The notes: generated by a model not told the origin, from the sequence alone. DNA of 64,000 nt from Pantoea latae (GCF_002077695.1 NZ_MWUE01000003.1:62001-126000); one strand, 5' to 3'. Counted from the first letter of the stretch, positions 51,271 through 63,576 are shown. Made by a program: numbers and translations.

Positions 51271-52905
51271 ATGTTTTTCCCGCTCAATAAAAGACCGACC
51301 CTGAGTCGGCTCTCTTTTCTGCTGCTGTTTTCGGTGTATATCGCGATCTTTCTTAACCTGGCGTTTTATCACCAGGTGATTGCCGCCCTGCCGCTGGATA
51401 ACCTGCGCAACGGGCTGGTGTTTCTTTCCATGCCGCTGGTGGCGGTTTCCGTTATCAATATTGTGGTGACGGTAGCCTCGTTTCTCCTGCTCGACCGGCT
51501 GGTTATCGCGCTGTTTGTTCTGGTCTCCGCCGCCGCGCAATACTTTATCTGGAATTTTGGCGTGGTAATCGATCGCTCGATGCTGGTCAATATTCTTGAT
51601 ACCACGCCAGCCGAAAGCTTCGCCCTGATGACGCCGCAGCTGGTGCTCACGCTGCTGCTGTCCGGCGTCGTAATGGCGGCCGTGGCGTTCTGGGTGCGTA
51701 TTCGTCCCGGCACGCCGTTCTGGAAAAGCGCGGTCTACCGCATTGTCAGCGTGGCGGCGTCGATTATCTGCATTTTACTGGTGGCGTCGCTGTTCTATAA
51801 GGATTACGCCTCGCTGTTCCGCAATCAGAAAGAGCTGGTGAAGTCGCTGAGTCCCTCTAACGCCATTGTCGCCACGCTCTCCTGGTACAAACACAACCAG
51901 ACGCAAGATCTGCCGCTGGTGAAAATGGGCGAAGACGCGCACCTGGCGCCCGCCATGCAGCACGGCAAAAAAAATCTGACCATTTTGATCGTCGGCGAAA
52001 CCTCACGCGCGGCGGATTTTTCGCTGTCGGGCTATAGCCGTGACACCAATCCGCTGCTGGCGAAGGACGACGTCGCCTATTTCCCGCATACCGCTTCCTG
52101 CGGCACGGCGACCGCGGTGTCGGTGCCCTGTATGTTCTCCGGCATGCCGCGCGCGCGCTATGACGACGCGCTCGCCAGCCATCAGGAAGGGCTGCTGGAC
52201 GTGATCCAGCGCGCCGGGGTGAAGGTGCTGTGGAACGAAAACGACGGCGGCTGTAAGGGCGCCTGCGATCGCGTGCCGCATCAGGATATGACCAGTCTGA
52301 ACCTGCCGGGCATGTGTATTAAAGGCGAGTGCTACGACGAGGTGCTGTTTCACGGGCTGGAGCAGTATATTCAGCAGCTGCAGGGCAACGGTGTAATTGT
52401 GCTGCACACCATCGGCAGCCACGGGCCGACCTACTACAACCGCTATCCGCCGCAGTTCCGCCGCTTTACGCCGACCTGTGACACCAACCAGATCCAGGAC
52501 TGTACACAACAGCAGCTGGTAAACACCTATGACAATACGCTGCTCTATGTCGACTACATTGTTGATAAGGCGATTAAGCTGCTGCAGGCGCACCAGGATC
52601 AGTTTACCACTAGCCTGGTTTATCTCTCCGATCACGGCGAATCGCTGGGCGAGAACGGCACCTATCTGCACGGCATGCCTTACGCCATCGCGCCGGAGGT
52701 GCAGAAGCATGTGCCAATGCTGATCTGGCTGTCGCCTGACTACCAGTCGCGCTATGGCGTCAATAAAAGCTGTCTCGACAAGCTGGCGGCGCAGGATAAC
52801 TTCTCGCAGGATAACCTTTTCTCCACCATGCTGGGGCTGACCGGTACGCTAACCCGCGTCTATCAGCAGCAGGATGATATTCTGACCTCGTGCCGCAAAG
52901 GCTAA
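51271..52905 (+). CDS. eptA: Lipid A phosphoethanolamine transferase EptA
   Basis: This 544-residue inner membrane enzyme transfers phosphoethanolamine to lipid A, lowering surface charge and raising polymyxin tolerance. Five N-terminal membrane helices (to about residue 175) precede a periplasmic sulfatase-fold domain. That domain has the zinc ligand Glu243 in VGETSRAADF, the nucleophile Thr281 in CGTATAVSVPC, and SDHGESLGENG plus HGMPY near the end. Paired Cys residues should form disulfides. An ATG at 51235 is also in frame; the ATG at 51271 gives the usual length (547 in E. coli), though neither ribosome site is strong. In enterobacteria eptA is often PmrAB-controlled; no pmr genes are adjacent. 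Confidence 0.93.
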   Translation: MFFPLNKRPTLSRLSFLLLFSVYIAIFLNLAFYHQVIAALPLDNLRNGLVFLSMPLVAVSVINIVVTVASFLLLDRLVIALFVLVSAAAQYFIWNFGVVIDRSMLVNILDTTPAESFALMTPQLVLTLLLSGVVMAAVAFWVRIRPGTPFWKSAVYRIVSVAASIICILLVASLFYKDYASLFRNQKELVKSLSPSNAIVATLSWYKHNQTQDLPLVKMGEDAHLAPAMQHGKKNLTILIVGETSRAADFSLSGYSRDTNPLLAKDDVAYFPHTASCGTATAVSVPCMFSGMPRARYDDALASHQEGLLDVIQRAGVKVLWNENDGGCKGACDRVPHQDMTSLNLPGMCIKGECYDEVLFHGLEQYIQQLQGNGVIVLHTIGSHGPTYYNRYPPQFRRFTPTCDTNQIQDCTQQQLVNTYDNTLLYVDYIVDKAIKLLQAHQDQFTTSLVYLSDHGESLGENGTYLHGMPYAIAPEVQKHVPMLIWLSPDYQSRYGVNKSCLDKLAAQDNFSQDNLFSTMLGLTGTLTRVYQQQDDILTSCRKG

Positions 52906-52911
52906 AAGGCG

Positions 52912-52938
52912 AAAGCCCTGCACGCGCAGGGCTTTTTT
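52912..52938 (+). terminator. Intrinsic terminator after eptA
   Basis: AAAGCCCTGC (52912-52921) pairs with GCAGGGCTTT (52926-52935) around a 4-nt loop, followed by more T residues. The stem is perfect. It lies between eptA and the convergent bglB gene and can serve both strands. Confidence 0.92.
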
Positions 52939-52939
52939 C

Positions 52940-56263
<3,324 letters not shown>

Positions 56264-56362
56264 CTAGCTGCGAAACCAGATCGCTAAATAACTCACCACA
56301 ACGATTGCGGTAAGGGTTAACGCCAGATATTCATCAGGATAACGGGGCAGAATCGCTTTCAT
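56264..56362 (-). CDS. 32-residue single-pass membrane protein
   Basis: This short open frame has an exemplary GAGGAG ribosome site six bases before the ATG and encodes MKAILPRYPDEYLALTLTAI followed by VVVSYLAIWFRS. Residues about 13-28 form one membrane helix, flanked by charged ends. I do not recognise the family. It reads as a small regulatory membrane protein like those near stress or transport genes in enterobacteria. It lies between the Old Yellow Enzyme terminator and the AT-rich bgl leader and is transcribed on the same strand as both. Confidence 0.65.
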   Translation of the reverse strand: MKAILPRYPDEYLALTLTAIVVVSYLAIWFRS

Positions 56363-56430
56363 TTTTTTCTCCTCAGTAACTGAGAAGAAATTTACGCTTT
56401 GCAGCTTAGAGTAACCTTAAGAAGTATTAA

Positions 56431-56456
56431 AACCGGCCCTGCCTGCAGGGCCGGTT
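56431..56456 (-). terminator. Terminator after Old Yellow Enzyme gene
   Basis: AACCGGCCCTGC (56431-56442) and GCAGGGCCGGTT (56445-56456) are perfect reverse complements. On the minus strand the stem leads into TTTTAATAC. It starts 6 bp after the oxidoreductase stop and isolates it from the small membrane protein gene. Confidence 0.88.
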
Positions 56457-56462
56457 GGTCGC

Positions 56463-57563
56463 TTAGCGGTTAGCTTTCAGCGTGCCTTTCAGGCCGTGCG
56501 GCTCGGAGCGCAGATACTGCGGCGGCGCAATCGCCTGCGCGCCCAGCTCGGCGGCAGCGTGCCACGGCCAGCGCGGATCGTAGAGCATCGCACGCGCCAG
56601 CGCCACCAGGTCGGCGGAGCCTTCCTGCAACACCGCCTCGGCGTGAGTCGGCTCGGTAATTAAACCGACGCCAATCACCGGGATTTTTACCTGCTGGCGA
56701 ATATCGCGCGCAAACGGCAGCTGATAGCCCGGTCCGACGGAAATCGACTGCTGCGGCGCCAGACCGCCGCTTGAAACGTGAACGTAGTCGCCGCCCGCCG
56801 CCTCAAACGCCTGACTAAAGGCAATGGACTGTGCGTTATCCCAGCCGCCTTCAACCCAGTCGGTGGCAGAAATACGCACGCCCACAGGTATCGAGTCAGA
56901 CACGGCTTCACGCACCGCGTGGAAAATTTCCAGCGGGAAGCGCATCCGGTTCTCCAGCGAACCGCCATACTCGTCGTCGCGGTGATTACTGAGCGGCGAA
57001 AGGAACTGATGCAGCAGATAGCCATGCGCGGCGTGCAGTTCGATCAGCTCAATGCCCAGCTTTTCAGCGCGCTTCGCGGTATCAACAAAAGCCTGCTTAA
57101 TGCGCGCCAGATCGTCACGGCTGAGTGCCACCGGTGGACGTTCGCCTTCATGAAAGGCTTCTGCAGAGGGCGCGACGGTTTCCCAGCCGCCCTGATCGAG
57201 CGCCAGCTGTTCACCGCCCTGCCACGGCGCGGCGCAGGAGGCTTTGCGACCAGCATGACCCAGCTGAATGCCTACCGGGATGGGCGAATAAGCGCGGATA
57301 TCTTCCAGTACGCTGCGCAGAGCCGCCTCGGTGTCGTCGTCCCACAGCCCCAGATCGCCTGGGGTAATACGGCCAATCGCCTCCACGGCGGTGGCTTCGA
57401 TAATCAGCAGCCCCGCGCCGGAGAGCGCCAGCTGCCCCAGATGAATACGGTGCCACGCGGTGGCTTTGCCTTCACTGGCCGAATACTGACACATCGGCGC
57501 AATCACAATGCGGTTCTCCAGGGAGAGCTTGCCAATCTGCGTTGCGCTAAAGAGTTGACTCAT
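56463..57563 (-). CDS. Old Yellow Enzyme family NADH:flavin oxidoreductase
   Basis: This 366-residue FMN-dependent ene-reductase is of the YqjM/XenA-like branch. It has the N-terminal MCQYSASEG motif (the redox-tuning Cys of this class), HAGRKAS, the active-site HAAHGYLLHQFLSPLSNHR with its His pair, and DEYGGSLENRMRF. The C-terminal FMN-phosphate region includes VGLITEP and ARAMLYDPRWPWHAA. Such enzymes reduce activated alkenes, nitro compounds and other electrophiles. GAGG precedes the ATG by 5-6 nt and a terminator follows. It forms a single-gene unit with no adjacent regulator. Confidence 0.92.
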   Translation of the reverse strand: MSQLFSATQIGKLSLENRIVIAPMCQYSASEGKATAWHRIHLGQLALSGAGLLIIEATAVEAIGRITPGDLGLWDDDTEAALRSVLEDIRAYSPIPVGIQLGHAGRKASCAAPWQGGEQLALDQGGWETVAPSAEAFHEGERPPVALSRDDLARIKQAFVDTAKRAEKLGIELIELHAAHGYLLHQFLSPLSNHRDDEYGGSLENRMRFPLEIFHAVREAVSDSIPVGVRISATDWVEGGWDNAQSIAFSQAFEAAGGDYVHVSSGGLAPQQSISVGPGYQLPFARDIRQQVKIPVIGVGLITEPTHAEAVLQEGSADLVALARAMLYDPRWPWHAAAELGAQAIAPPQYLRSEPHGLKGTLKANR

Positions 57564-57816
57564 GAATACCTCGTTTCTTTGAAATGTCCGTCTCGAAACA
57601 GAAAGTGTAATCGACTACAGACATAGCATGTGCTTAACGCAAAAAAATAGCATAAAGAGGGCGTTCAGGAGTTTACATTTGTGGCGGGTGGAGTGATCAG
57701 GCTAGATTTCTGCCGGTTAAATCGACAGCGCTACGCGAATTCTGATAAACATGCAGGGGTTGTTACCCAGCAGAATGCGCGTAGCGACGCCTGTTTTTTA
57801 AGCAACATTAAGCACC

Positions 57817-57850
57817 CTGGCTTCTTATAATGCCAATTATATAAAGCCAG
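57817..57850. repeat. 15-bp imperfect inverted repeat
   Basis: CTGGCTTCTTATAAT (57817-57831) and ATTATATAAAGCCAG (57836-57850) pair at 13 of 15 positions around a 4-nt loop. It lies beyond the probable terminator of the fusion gene. It may be a second hairpin in the 3' region or a binding site for the divergent promoter. Confidence 0.45.
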
Positions 57851-57862
57851 AGCCAAAAGGCA

Positions 57863-57891
57863 GGACAGCAGGCGTCTGTTGCCTGCTGTCC
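57863..57891 (-). terminator. Terminator hairpin after the GH-GT-FAD fusion gene
   Basis: GGACAGCAGGC (57863-57873) and GCCTGCTGTCC (57881-57891) form an 11-bp stem with a 7-nt loop, 7 bp after the stop. On the minus strand TGCCTTTTGG follows. Confidence 0.72.
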
Positions 57892-57898
57892 GCTAGCG

Positions 57899-60800
57899 CT
57901 ACGCGGTGGTTTTCCGATTTGTCAGCAGCGCCTTCACCGACTCGGCGGCGCGCTTGCCCGCAAGGAACGCGTGATCGGAATTGTAATATTCCCATTCGCT
58001 GTAGCGTCCCGACAGGTGAATGCCCTGCGTCGCCAGCCAGCTGCGGATCAGCTCGACATTTGCCTTACGCTGGTGATCGTAAACCACATAGGCGTAGGGC
58101 ATATCGACCTCATTGGCGGTCAGGATCGCGTCATCCTCGCGGATAATGCCGACGCGGATACAGTCCTCAATGCAGCGCTGAATCAACGCGTCGCCCTCAT
58201 AGGGCAGCGGCTGATCGGCGCGATAGCTGATTTCGCAGGTCAGGCCGAATCCGCCTTCCGGGTTGCACTCCGGGCTGGCGTTGCCCTGCAGAAAGATGCG
58301 GTGAAACAGGGTGTCGCCTGGATAGTAGATCCAGTGCTTGTCGCTCAGGTTGGCGCGCCCGATGCCCAGGTTAACGCAGCGCACCGAAACATGACGCAGC
58401 TTTGTCGCCGCTTTCTGCACCGCTTCCGGCGCGCGGTTGCCCATCAGCCGCACCAGCTCCGGCAGCGGCAGGGTGCTGATCAGCTGGTCATAGTGGAAAT
58501 GACGCCCGTCTTTCAGCATGACGCTGCGCGTCTGCGGCTGCACCTCGGCGATCTCCGCATGCGTTTCCAGCGCGCACTCGAGATGCGGCAGGAAACCGTT
58601 CATCAGCGCCTGAAAACCACCGCGTTTCGGGTAGCCAAAGCGCGCATTGGGACCGACCGGTTTGGCCAGCGGCGCCAGCGCGCCGGAGATGATCTGCTGT
58701 AGATCCGGCAGCGGCACGCGGCCGCCGAGCCAGGAGGTTTCCATATCCACCAGCGGCGTTTTCCACAGCTTGCGGTTATAGGGCACCGCAAAGTGATGGG
58801 CGATGCCTTTGCCCCAGGTGCGGAAGATAAAGCTCTCGAAATCTTCGTTCATCTCCTCCGCGCCAGCAGGTTCGGTCGCTTCGTTGCCCAGCACGCCGTC
58901 GGCGCAGCAGTCGCGGCATTCGGTATTCGCGGCCTGGCGCACCGCGCTGAGCGGCGCGGCATCCTGCGAATTTGTGACGCCGTAACGTGCCTCAATGGCG
59001 CCCAGCACGCATTCGCCGATCACCTCCGCCGGCAGGCCATGCAGCGCGGACTGGAACGGATAGCGGGTAAAGACGTCATGGCTGTAGACCCATGCCTCGC
59101 GATTCTGCCAGTGCAAGTTGTCGCCCAGCAGTTTGTCATACAGCTGCAGCACGTAGGGATCGTTGGAAAACATGATGTGTCCGGCGTAATCGAAGGTAAA
59201 GCCTTTGTCTTCGATCGAGCGGCACCAGCCGCCCGGCGCGGCGTTTTTCTCCAGCACCACCGCGCCCTGACCATAGTGATAGCCTGCGCTCAGCCCGGTC
59301 GGGCCGGCGCCGAGGATCAAACATTCAATTGGACGCAGCGAGACGGCGTGCACTCGCTCGCCGCTTTCTGGCGTCAGCGCGGCGGCCACCGGCTCCGCCA
59401 CGCTGTCGCGCAGGCTGGCGATATGCGCCTGCATCTGTTCCGCGGTGCGATCCCACGAGGTTTCCGCGATAATCGCCGCCATCTGCGCCGCCTGCGCGCG
59501 CCGCGCCTCATCGCTTAGCTGCAGCGCGGCTTCGCAGGCGCGGATAAAGCCTTGCGGCGTATCGGCGATGCTGACGATATCGCTGTAGTGACGCACCACA
59601 TCCGGCACGGCGGTGCTGACGATGGGCAGCTGCGCCGCCATATACTCCAGCACTTTGGTCGGACTGATAAAGCGGGTCGAGGCGTTAAGCGCGAAAGGCA
59701 TCAAACAGACGTCCCATCCTGCCAGGAAATGGGGCAGCGCTTCATAGGGCTGCTGACCGAACCAGTGCAGATTGCTGCGCTGCGGCAGGCTATTAGGATC
59801 GATCTTCACCACCGGGCCGACCATCGCGATCTGCCATTCAGGATGGGCGTCGGCCAGCGCGGCGATCAGCCCGATATCCATGCGCTCGTCAATCACGCCG
59901 TAATAGCCGAGGCGCGGCCCCGGCAGGTTTTCCTGCAGCGGATGGCCGTTGCTGCGGTCAAGCGCCTGCTCGAAATGGGCAGCATCCACGCTGCTGGGGA
60001 AACAGTAGACGTTTTGGTGGCGATGTTTTTTCGCCTCATACAGGCTGGTGCCGCCGGTGAAGACCACGTCGGCGCGGCTCAACAGCGCGGATTCGCGCTG
60101 CTGCAGCTGGCGCGGCGCCATCTGAAAGGCGGAAAGCTCATCCATGCAGTCGTAGATAATCGCGCTGGGGGTAAAACCGTTCAGCAGCGGCAGCGCCATC
60201 GGCGTATAGAACCACACCAGCGGCTGCTCGTCGCTTTCCAGCAGCGTCGCCAGCAGCGGCTGCAGCACGGCGATTTGGCTGTCGTGGAAGCCTGGCGCGT
60301 CAACGTCGGTGTGCGGTTCAATCACCGTGACGTTGGGCGCGGGCGAGTGCTGTCGTAAACCCGCCTCGCCGGGCTGATGCACCGGCTCCTCGATAAACAG
60401 CACGCGGTGGTGCTGAGCCAGACGCGACAGTAAATGCTGTGGACGTTGAAAGACAAAACCCCAGCGAAGATGACTAAATACCACCAAAACGGACTGTTTC
60501 ATATGGAACTCCTGTGGCTCACTGGCCGGTGACAGCAAAGCGTGAAACCGGTGCAGCGAACGTTGTGATTGCCGCAAAGCCGCGGCGGTAGGCTGGTGTA
60601 ACAGACGCGTAAAATCAGGGGCGACGTCCCAGAGTCCGCTGCGCGGCCAGTGCTGGGGATCTTCCCAGAGAGGGCTTTCAATAATGGGGTAAATGCAGAC
60701 GCCGAGGATCGCGCAGCCCGCCAGCTGCGCCTGCGCGATCTCGGCGGTGATATGCGTCATCCAGGCGGGACGACCGCTGCCGACATGGCTGGTTTCCGCC

Positions 60801-61654
60801 AGCAGAATCGGGCGATGATAGCGCTGCGCCAGCTCCGTCAGCATCCTGTGCAGCGGCTTTCTGCGTGCATCGCCCAGGTGCCACGCCAGCCGCTGATTTG
60901 AATTGGCCTCCCACTGGTTGGCGTGATAGTAGTTGGCGCCGACGATATCGAGGTAGCGCGGCGCGCCGCCCAGCTCAGGTTCGCGCTGGCCGGTCAGCAT
61001 ATCCCAGGCCTGAAACTGCGCGGCGTTCAGCGCGGCGGTGTGCTGATAGCAGGTCTCGCTCTCTTCATCGGGAACCAGGTGAATAATGGGATCACAATGA
61101 AGAAAGCGCGCCCGCGGATCGGCGCGCCAGATGGCGTCGCAGGCCGCCAGCGTGGCGCGCACCAGCTGACGTTTGATCCTGTCTGGATCGTCGTCGCGAT
61201 GGCCGCCAAACAGCCCGACCGAAAGCCCCCAGCTGAGAAACGACAGCTCGTTCATCGGCGAGTAGACCGGCGCGCGCACGTACCAGGGCGCGAGAAAGGC
61301 GGCGATACGCTGACAAAAATCAGCAAAGCGCGCGACGAACTGGCTGGAAAAAAGCGACAAATCATCCGGCCAGCCGTAGTGGCAAAATGTCCAGTTGATC
61401 TGGATGCCCAGCTGATGCGCCGCCTCCATCTTGGCGCGGATAATTGCCAGCGTGCCTGGCGGATCCGCCTCAAACTGCCGCCAGCCGATACTTTCCCGCA
61501 CGCTGCGAATGCCAAAAGGCTGTAGCGCAACATAGTCGCTATGAAACTGCGTCTGGTGACCGGTCAGCGCATCCATCACCAGCGGCTGACCGGCGGTGTT
61601 GATATGGTCGGCGCCTTCGTAGCCGGCCTGCCAGAAGCTAGAAAAAGGCAACAT
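57899..61654 (-). CDS. Three-domain fusion: clan-A glycosidase-glycosyltransferase-UDP-Gal mutase-like flavoprotein
   Basis: This 1251-residue protein has three parts. Residues 1 to about 384 form a TIM-barrel glycosidase of the GH1/GH5 type, with acid/base Glu136 in SPMNELSF and nucleophile Glu287 in LLAETSHVG. Residues 385 to about 765 form a GT4-like glycosyltransferase (HLRWGFVFQRPQHLLSRLA, STRFISPTKVLEYMAAQLP). The rest is a flavoprotein with LILGAGPTGLSAGYHYGQG and GGWCRSIEDKGFTFDYAGH, like UDP-galactopyranose mutase/protoporphyrinogen oxidase relatives. GGGAGG lies 5 nt before the ATG at 61654; an open 99-codon extension beyond is rejected. A second AGGAG precedes an in-frame ATG at residue 385 (60502), so a shorter GT-FAD product is possible. 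No partner genes adjoin. Confidence 0.85.
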   Translation of the reverse strand: MLPFSSFWQAGYEGADHINTAGQPLVMDALTGHQTQFHSDYVALQPFGIRSVRESIGWRQFEADPPGTLAIIRAKMEAAHQLGIQINWTFCHYGWPDDLSLFSSQFVARFADFCQRIAAFLAPWYVRAPVYSPMNELSFLSWGLSVGLFGGHRDDDPDRIKRQLVRATLAACDAIWRADPRARFLHCDPIIHLVPDEESETCYQHTAALNAAQFQAWDMLTGQREPELGGAPRYLDIVGANYYHANQWEANSNQRLAWHLGDARRKPLHRMLTELAQRYHRPILLAETSHVGSGRPAWMTHITAEIAQAQLAGCAILGVCIYPIIESPLWEDPQHWPRSGLWDVAPDFTRLLHQPTAAALRQSQRSLHRFHALLSPASEPQEFHMKQSVLVVFSHLRWGFVFQRPQHLLSRLAQHHRVLFIEEPVHQPGEAGLRQHSPAPNVTVIEPHTDVDAPGFHDSQIAVLQPLLATLLESDEQPLVWFYTPMALPLLNGFTPSAIIYDCMDELSAFQMAPRQLQQRESALLSRADVVFTGGTSLYEAKKHRHQNVYCFPSSVDAAHFEQALDRSNGHPLQENLPGPRLGYYGVIDERMDIGLIAALADAHPEWQIAMVGPVVKIDPNSLPQRSNLHWFGQQPYEALPHFLAGWDVCLMPFALNASTRFISPTKVLEYMAAQLPIVSTAVPDVVRHYSDIVSIADTPQGFIRACEAALQLSDEARRAQAAQMAAIIAETSWDRTAEQMQAHIASLRDSVAEPVAAALTPESGERVHAVSLRPIECLILGAGPTGLSAGYHYGQGAVVLEKNAAPGGWCRSIEDKGFTFDYAGHIMFSNDPYVLQLYDKLLGDNLHWQNREAWVYSHDVFTRYPFQSALHGLPAEVIGECVLGAIEARYGVTNSQDAAPLSAVRQAANTECRDCCADGVLGNEATEPAGAEEMNEDFESFIFRTWGKGIAHHFAVPYNRKLWKTPLVDMETSWLGGRVPLPDLQQIISGALAPLAKPVGPNARFGYPKRGGFQALMNGFLPHLECALETHAEIAEVQPQTRSVMLKDGRHFHYDQLISTLPLPELVRLMGNRAPEAVQKAATKLRHVSVRCVNLGIGRANLSDKHWIYYPGDTLFHRIFLQGNASPECNPEGGFGLTCEISYRADQPLPYEGDALIQRCIEDCIRVGIIREDDAILTANEVDMPYAYVVYDHQRKANVELIRSWLATQGIHLSGRYSEWEYYNSDHAFLAGKRAAESVKALLTNRKTTA

Positions 61655-62095
61655 CGCGTCCTCCCGTAATAAATCAGGATTAACAGAGTCCACGCTGGCG
61701 CGCAGGCGGGGATCTCCCCGGCATGGCAGGCAGAATGGAAAGAGCTGAGAAGAGATCAGCGTTGCTGTCGTGAAATCCGTGTCCGGAAAGAAAGGTCGGT
61801 GCGCGACTGGATAGCGCCTGGTCGCAGTAAAAGCGTTATCCCGCACGCAGAGAAGAGGAGCAATTATTAGTATCAGTGAGCAACCACTGTTGATCGAAGT
61901 ATAACCACGGTTGCCTTTCTCACAACTAACTGAAGCAAAACAAAAAAGCAAAGCGGCAAGCGGCGCAGCAGGATAAAGGGCGAAATTGAACTAACATTCT
62001 GAGATCAAAGGGTACGGCCTGGGCACAGCGGCGATGCGCCGCGTCTGCGCTGGCACGCATCGCTTAGAGCCAGCGCAAATCAGACTTTGCAGCCG
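61655..62095. other. Intergenic region upstream of the fusion gene
   Basis: This 441-bp region holds the fusion-gene promoter and the 3' end of the ABC ATPase transcript. Two inverted repeats are visible: an imperfect one at 61880-61914 (GCAACCACTGTT and AACCACGGTTGC, 9 of 12 pairing), possibly an operator, and a perfect hairpin at 62046-62077. The centre (about 61855-61975) is AT-rich. The long open frame across part of it continues the fusion frame but lacks a ribosome site. Confidence 0.45.
62046..62077 (-). terminator. Hairpin after the ABC ATPase gene
   Basis: TGCGCTGGC (62046-62054) and GCCAGCGCA (62069-62077) form a perfect 9-bp stem with a 14-nt loop, 19 bp past the ATPase stop. No T-run follows on the minus strand, so intrinsic termination is uncertain. 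Confidence 0.4.
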
Positions 62096-62863
62096 CTAAA
62101 CCGCGGCGCGGCACTGGCTGCACACAGACGCCTCGCTGCCGCCCAATACGCGGCGCAAGAAATCCTGGGTGCGCGCCTCCTGCGGCTGTAGCAAAATTTG
62201 CTGCGCCGGTCCCTGTTCGACGATCTGGCCGCTGTGCAGAAAACAGACGCGATCGGCGACCTCGCGGGCAAACTGCATTTCGTGGGTGACGACGATCATC
62301 GTCATGCCTTCGCGCGCGAGGGTACGCATCACCTGCAGCACCTCGCCGACCAGCTCGGGGTCGAGCGCCGAGGTGGGTTCATCAAACAGTATCGCTTTCG
62401 GCTGCAGCGCCAGGGTGCGCGCAATGGCGACGCGCTGCTGCTGGCCGCCGGAGAGCTGGCCAGGCCAGGCGTTGATCTTGTCCGCCAGCCCAACCAGCGC
62501 CAGCAGCGATTTCGCCCGTTTTTCCGCCTGCGCGCGCGGCTCGCCGTTGACGTGGATCGGGCCTTCCATCACGTTTTCCAGCACGCTGCGGTGGGGAAAG
62601 AGGTTAAAGCGCTGGAACACCATGCCAATCTGACGGCGCAGATCGTTGATGCTTTTATGGCGGCTGTTGACGCGCTGACCCAGCACGCTGATGTCGCCGC
62701 CCTCGTAGGTTTCCAGCCCGTTGATACAGCGCAAAATGGTCGATTTGCCCGAGCCTGACGGCCCAATCAAACAGACCACTTCGCCCGCCGTAACGCTAAA
62801 GCTCACGCCTTTGAGCACCTCCACGCGGCCAAATCGCTTATGCACATCACGGATATCAATCAT
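62096..62863 (-). CDS. Polar amino acid ABC transporter ATP-binding protein
   Basis: This 255-residue ABC ATPase is of the GlnQ/HisP group. Walker A is GPSGSGKST near residue 34, the Q-loop is FQRFNLFPH, the signature is LSGGQQQRV, Walker B is [14 protein letters not shown], and the switch His is in VVTHEM. The C-terminus carries an extra CSQC pair (SVCSQC) not needed for function. It energises the permease encoded 1 bp upstream on the same strand, and the binding protein is the divergent gene at 63807. The substrate is an unidentified polar amino acid. Confidence 0.93.
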   Translation of the reverse strand: MIDIRDVHKRFGRVEVLKGVSFSVTAGEVVCLIGPSGSGKSTILRCINGLETYEGGDISVLGQRVNSRHKSINDLRRQIGMVFQRFNLFPHRSVLENVMEGPIHVNGEPRAQAEKRAKSLLALVGLADKINAWPGQLSGGQQQRVAIARTLALQPKAILFDEPTSALDPELVGEVLQVMRTLAREGMTMIVVTHEMQFAREVADRVCFLHSGQIVEQGPAQQILLQPQEARTQDFLRRVLGGSEASVCSQCRAAV

Positions 62864-62864
62864 C

Positions 62865-63515
62865 TCAGGCTCCTTTAATCTGGCGTTTTTCCAGCCGTTT
62901 GGTCAGGGCCATTAGCGGCAGGCACAGCAGCAGATAGAGCAGCGCCACCAGCGTATAGACCGTGGTATTGTCGAAGGTCGAAGCGGCGATCAGCTGGCCC
63001 TGACGCGTCATCTCCGTGACGGCGATGGTAGAGGCAAGGGCAGAATCCTTCAGCATCATCACCAGCGTATTGCTGTAGGGCGGCAGCGCGACGTGAAACG
63101 CCTGCGGCAGGATCACCCGGCGCATCGCTTTGGCGAAGCTCATGCCCATCGAGCGCGCCGCCTCAAGCTGGCCGCGATCCACTGACTCAATGCCAGCGCG
63201 AAATATCTCGGCGATATAGGTAGAAAAACAAAACGCGATGCCGATGACGCTGGCCTGAAAGGAGGTCAGGGTTATTCCAATGTCCGGGAACACAAAATAG
63301 ATATAAAACAACACCACAATCATCGGCAGGCCGCGGGTAATATTAATCACCAGCGAAACCGGCCAGGAAACTATTTTCCACGGGCACATCTTGGCCGCCG
63401 CAAATAGCAGGCCCAGCGGCGTGCTGATCACCAGCGACAATAGCGTAATGGTGATGGTCATTTCGGCCCCTTTTAGCAAAAAGGGCAGGTAGGTATGAAT
63501 GCTGCTCCAGTCCAT
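62865..63515 (-). CDS. Polar amino acid ABC transporter permease
   Basis: This 216-residue HisM/GlnP-type permease has about five membrane helices. The coupling-helix EAA motif, [20 protein letters not shown], lies near residue 143. The AGGAG 6 nt before the ATG at 63515 fixes the start; a frame 24 bp longer lacks a site. It is the first gene of a permease-ATPase operon, divergent from a periplasmic binding protein gene. Because a single permease is present, it probably acts as a homodimer. A palindrome in its promoter region is shared with the binding protein promoter. Confidence 0.92.
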   Translation of the reverse strand: MDWSSIHTYLPFLLKGAEMTITITLLSLVISTPLGLLFAAAKMCPWKIVSWPVSLVINITRGLPMIVVLFYIYFVFPDIGITLTSFQASVIGIAFCFSTYIAEIFRAGIESVDRGQLEAARSMGMSFAKAMRRVILPQAFHVALPPYSNTLVMMLKDSALASTIAVTEMTRQGQLIAASTFDNTTVYTLVALLYLLLCLPLMALTKRLEKRQIKGA

Positions 63516-63562
63516 CTGTCGCTCCTGAACGTGCTGCACAACGCCTGTCGGGGCAAGAACAC

Positions 63563-63576
63563 TTCATTATAATGAA
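63563..63576. promoter_or_regulatory. Palindromic operator, permease side
   Basis: TTCATTATAATGAA is a perfect 14-bp palindrome 48 bp before the permease start. On the minus strand a TTGACA -35 lies at 63597-63602, so the palindrome covers the region at and after the -10. The near-identical copy at 63753-63766 suggests one repressor binds both. Confidence 0.65.

Larger units (their letters stand above)
57564..57898. other. Intergenic region with two hairpins
   Basis: This 335-bp region lies between the oxidoreductase start and the fusion-gene stop. It holds the oxidoreductase promoter on its left and, on its right, a terminator-like hairpin (57863-57891) and a longer AT-rich hairpin (57817-57850). 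No supported coding frame is present. Confidence 0.5.

Noticed and set aside
61655..61951. 99-codon N-terminal extension of the fusion gene
   Set aside because: No ribosome site; its composition changes at 61654, where a strong GGGAGG-ATG occurs and the glycosidase domain begins.
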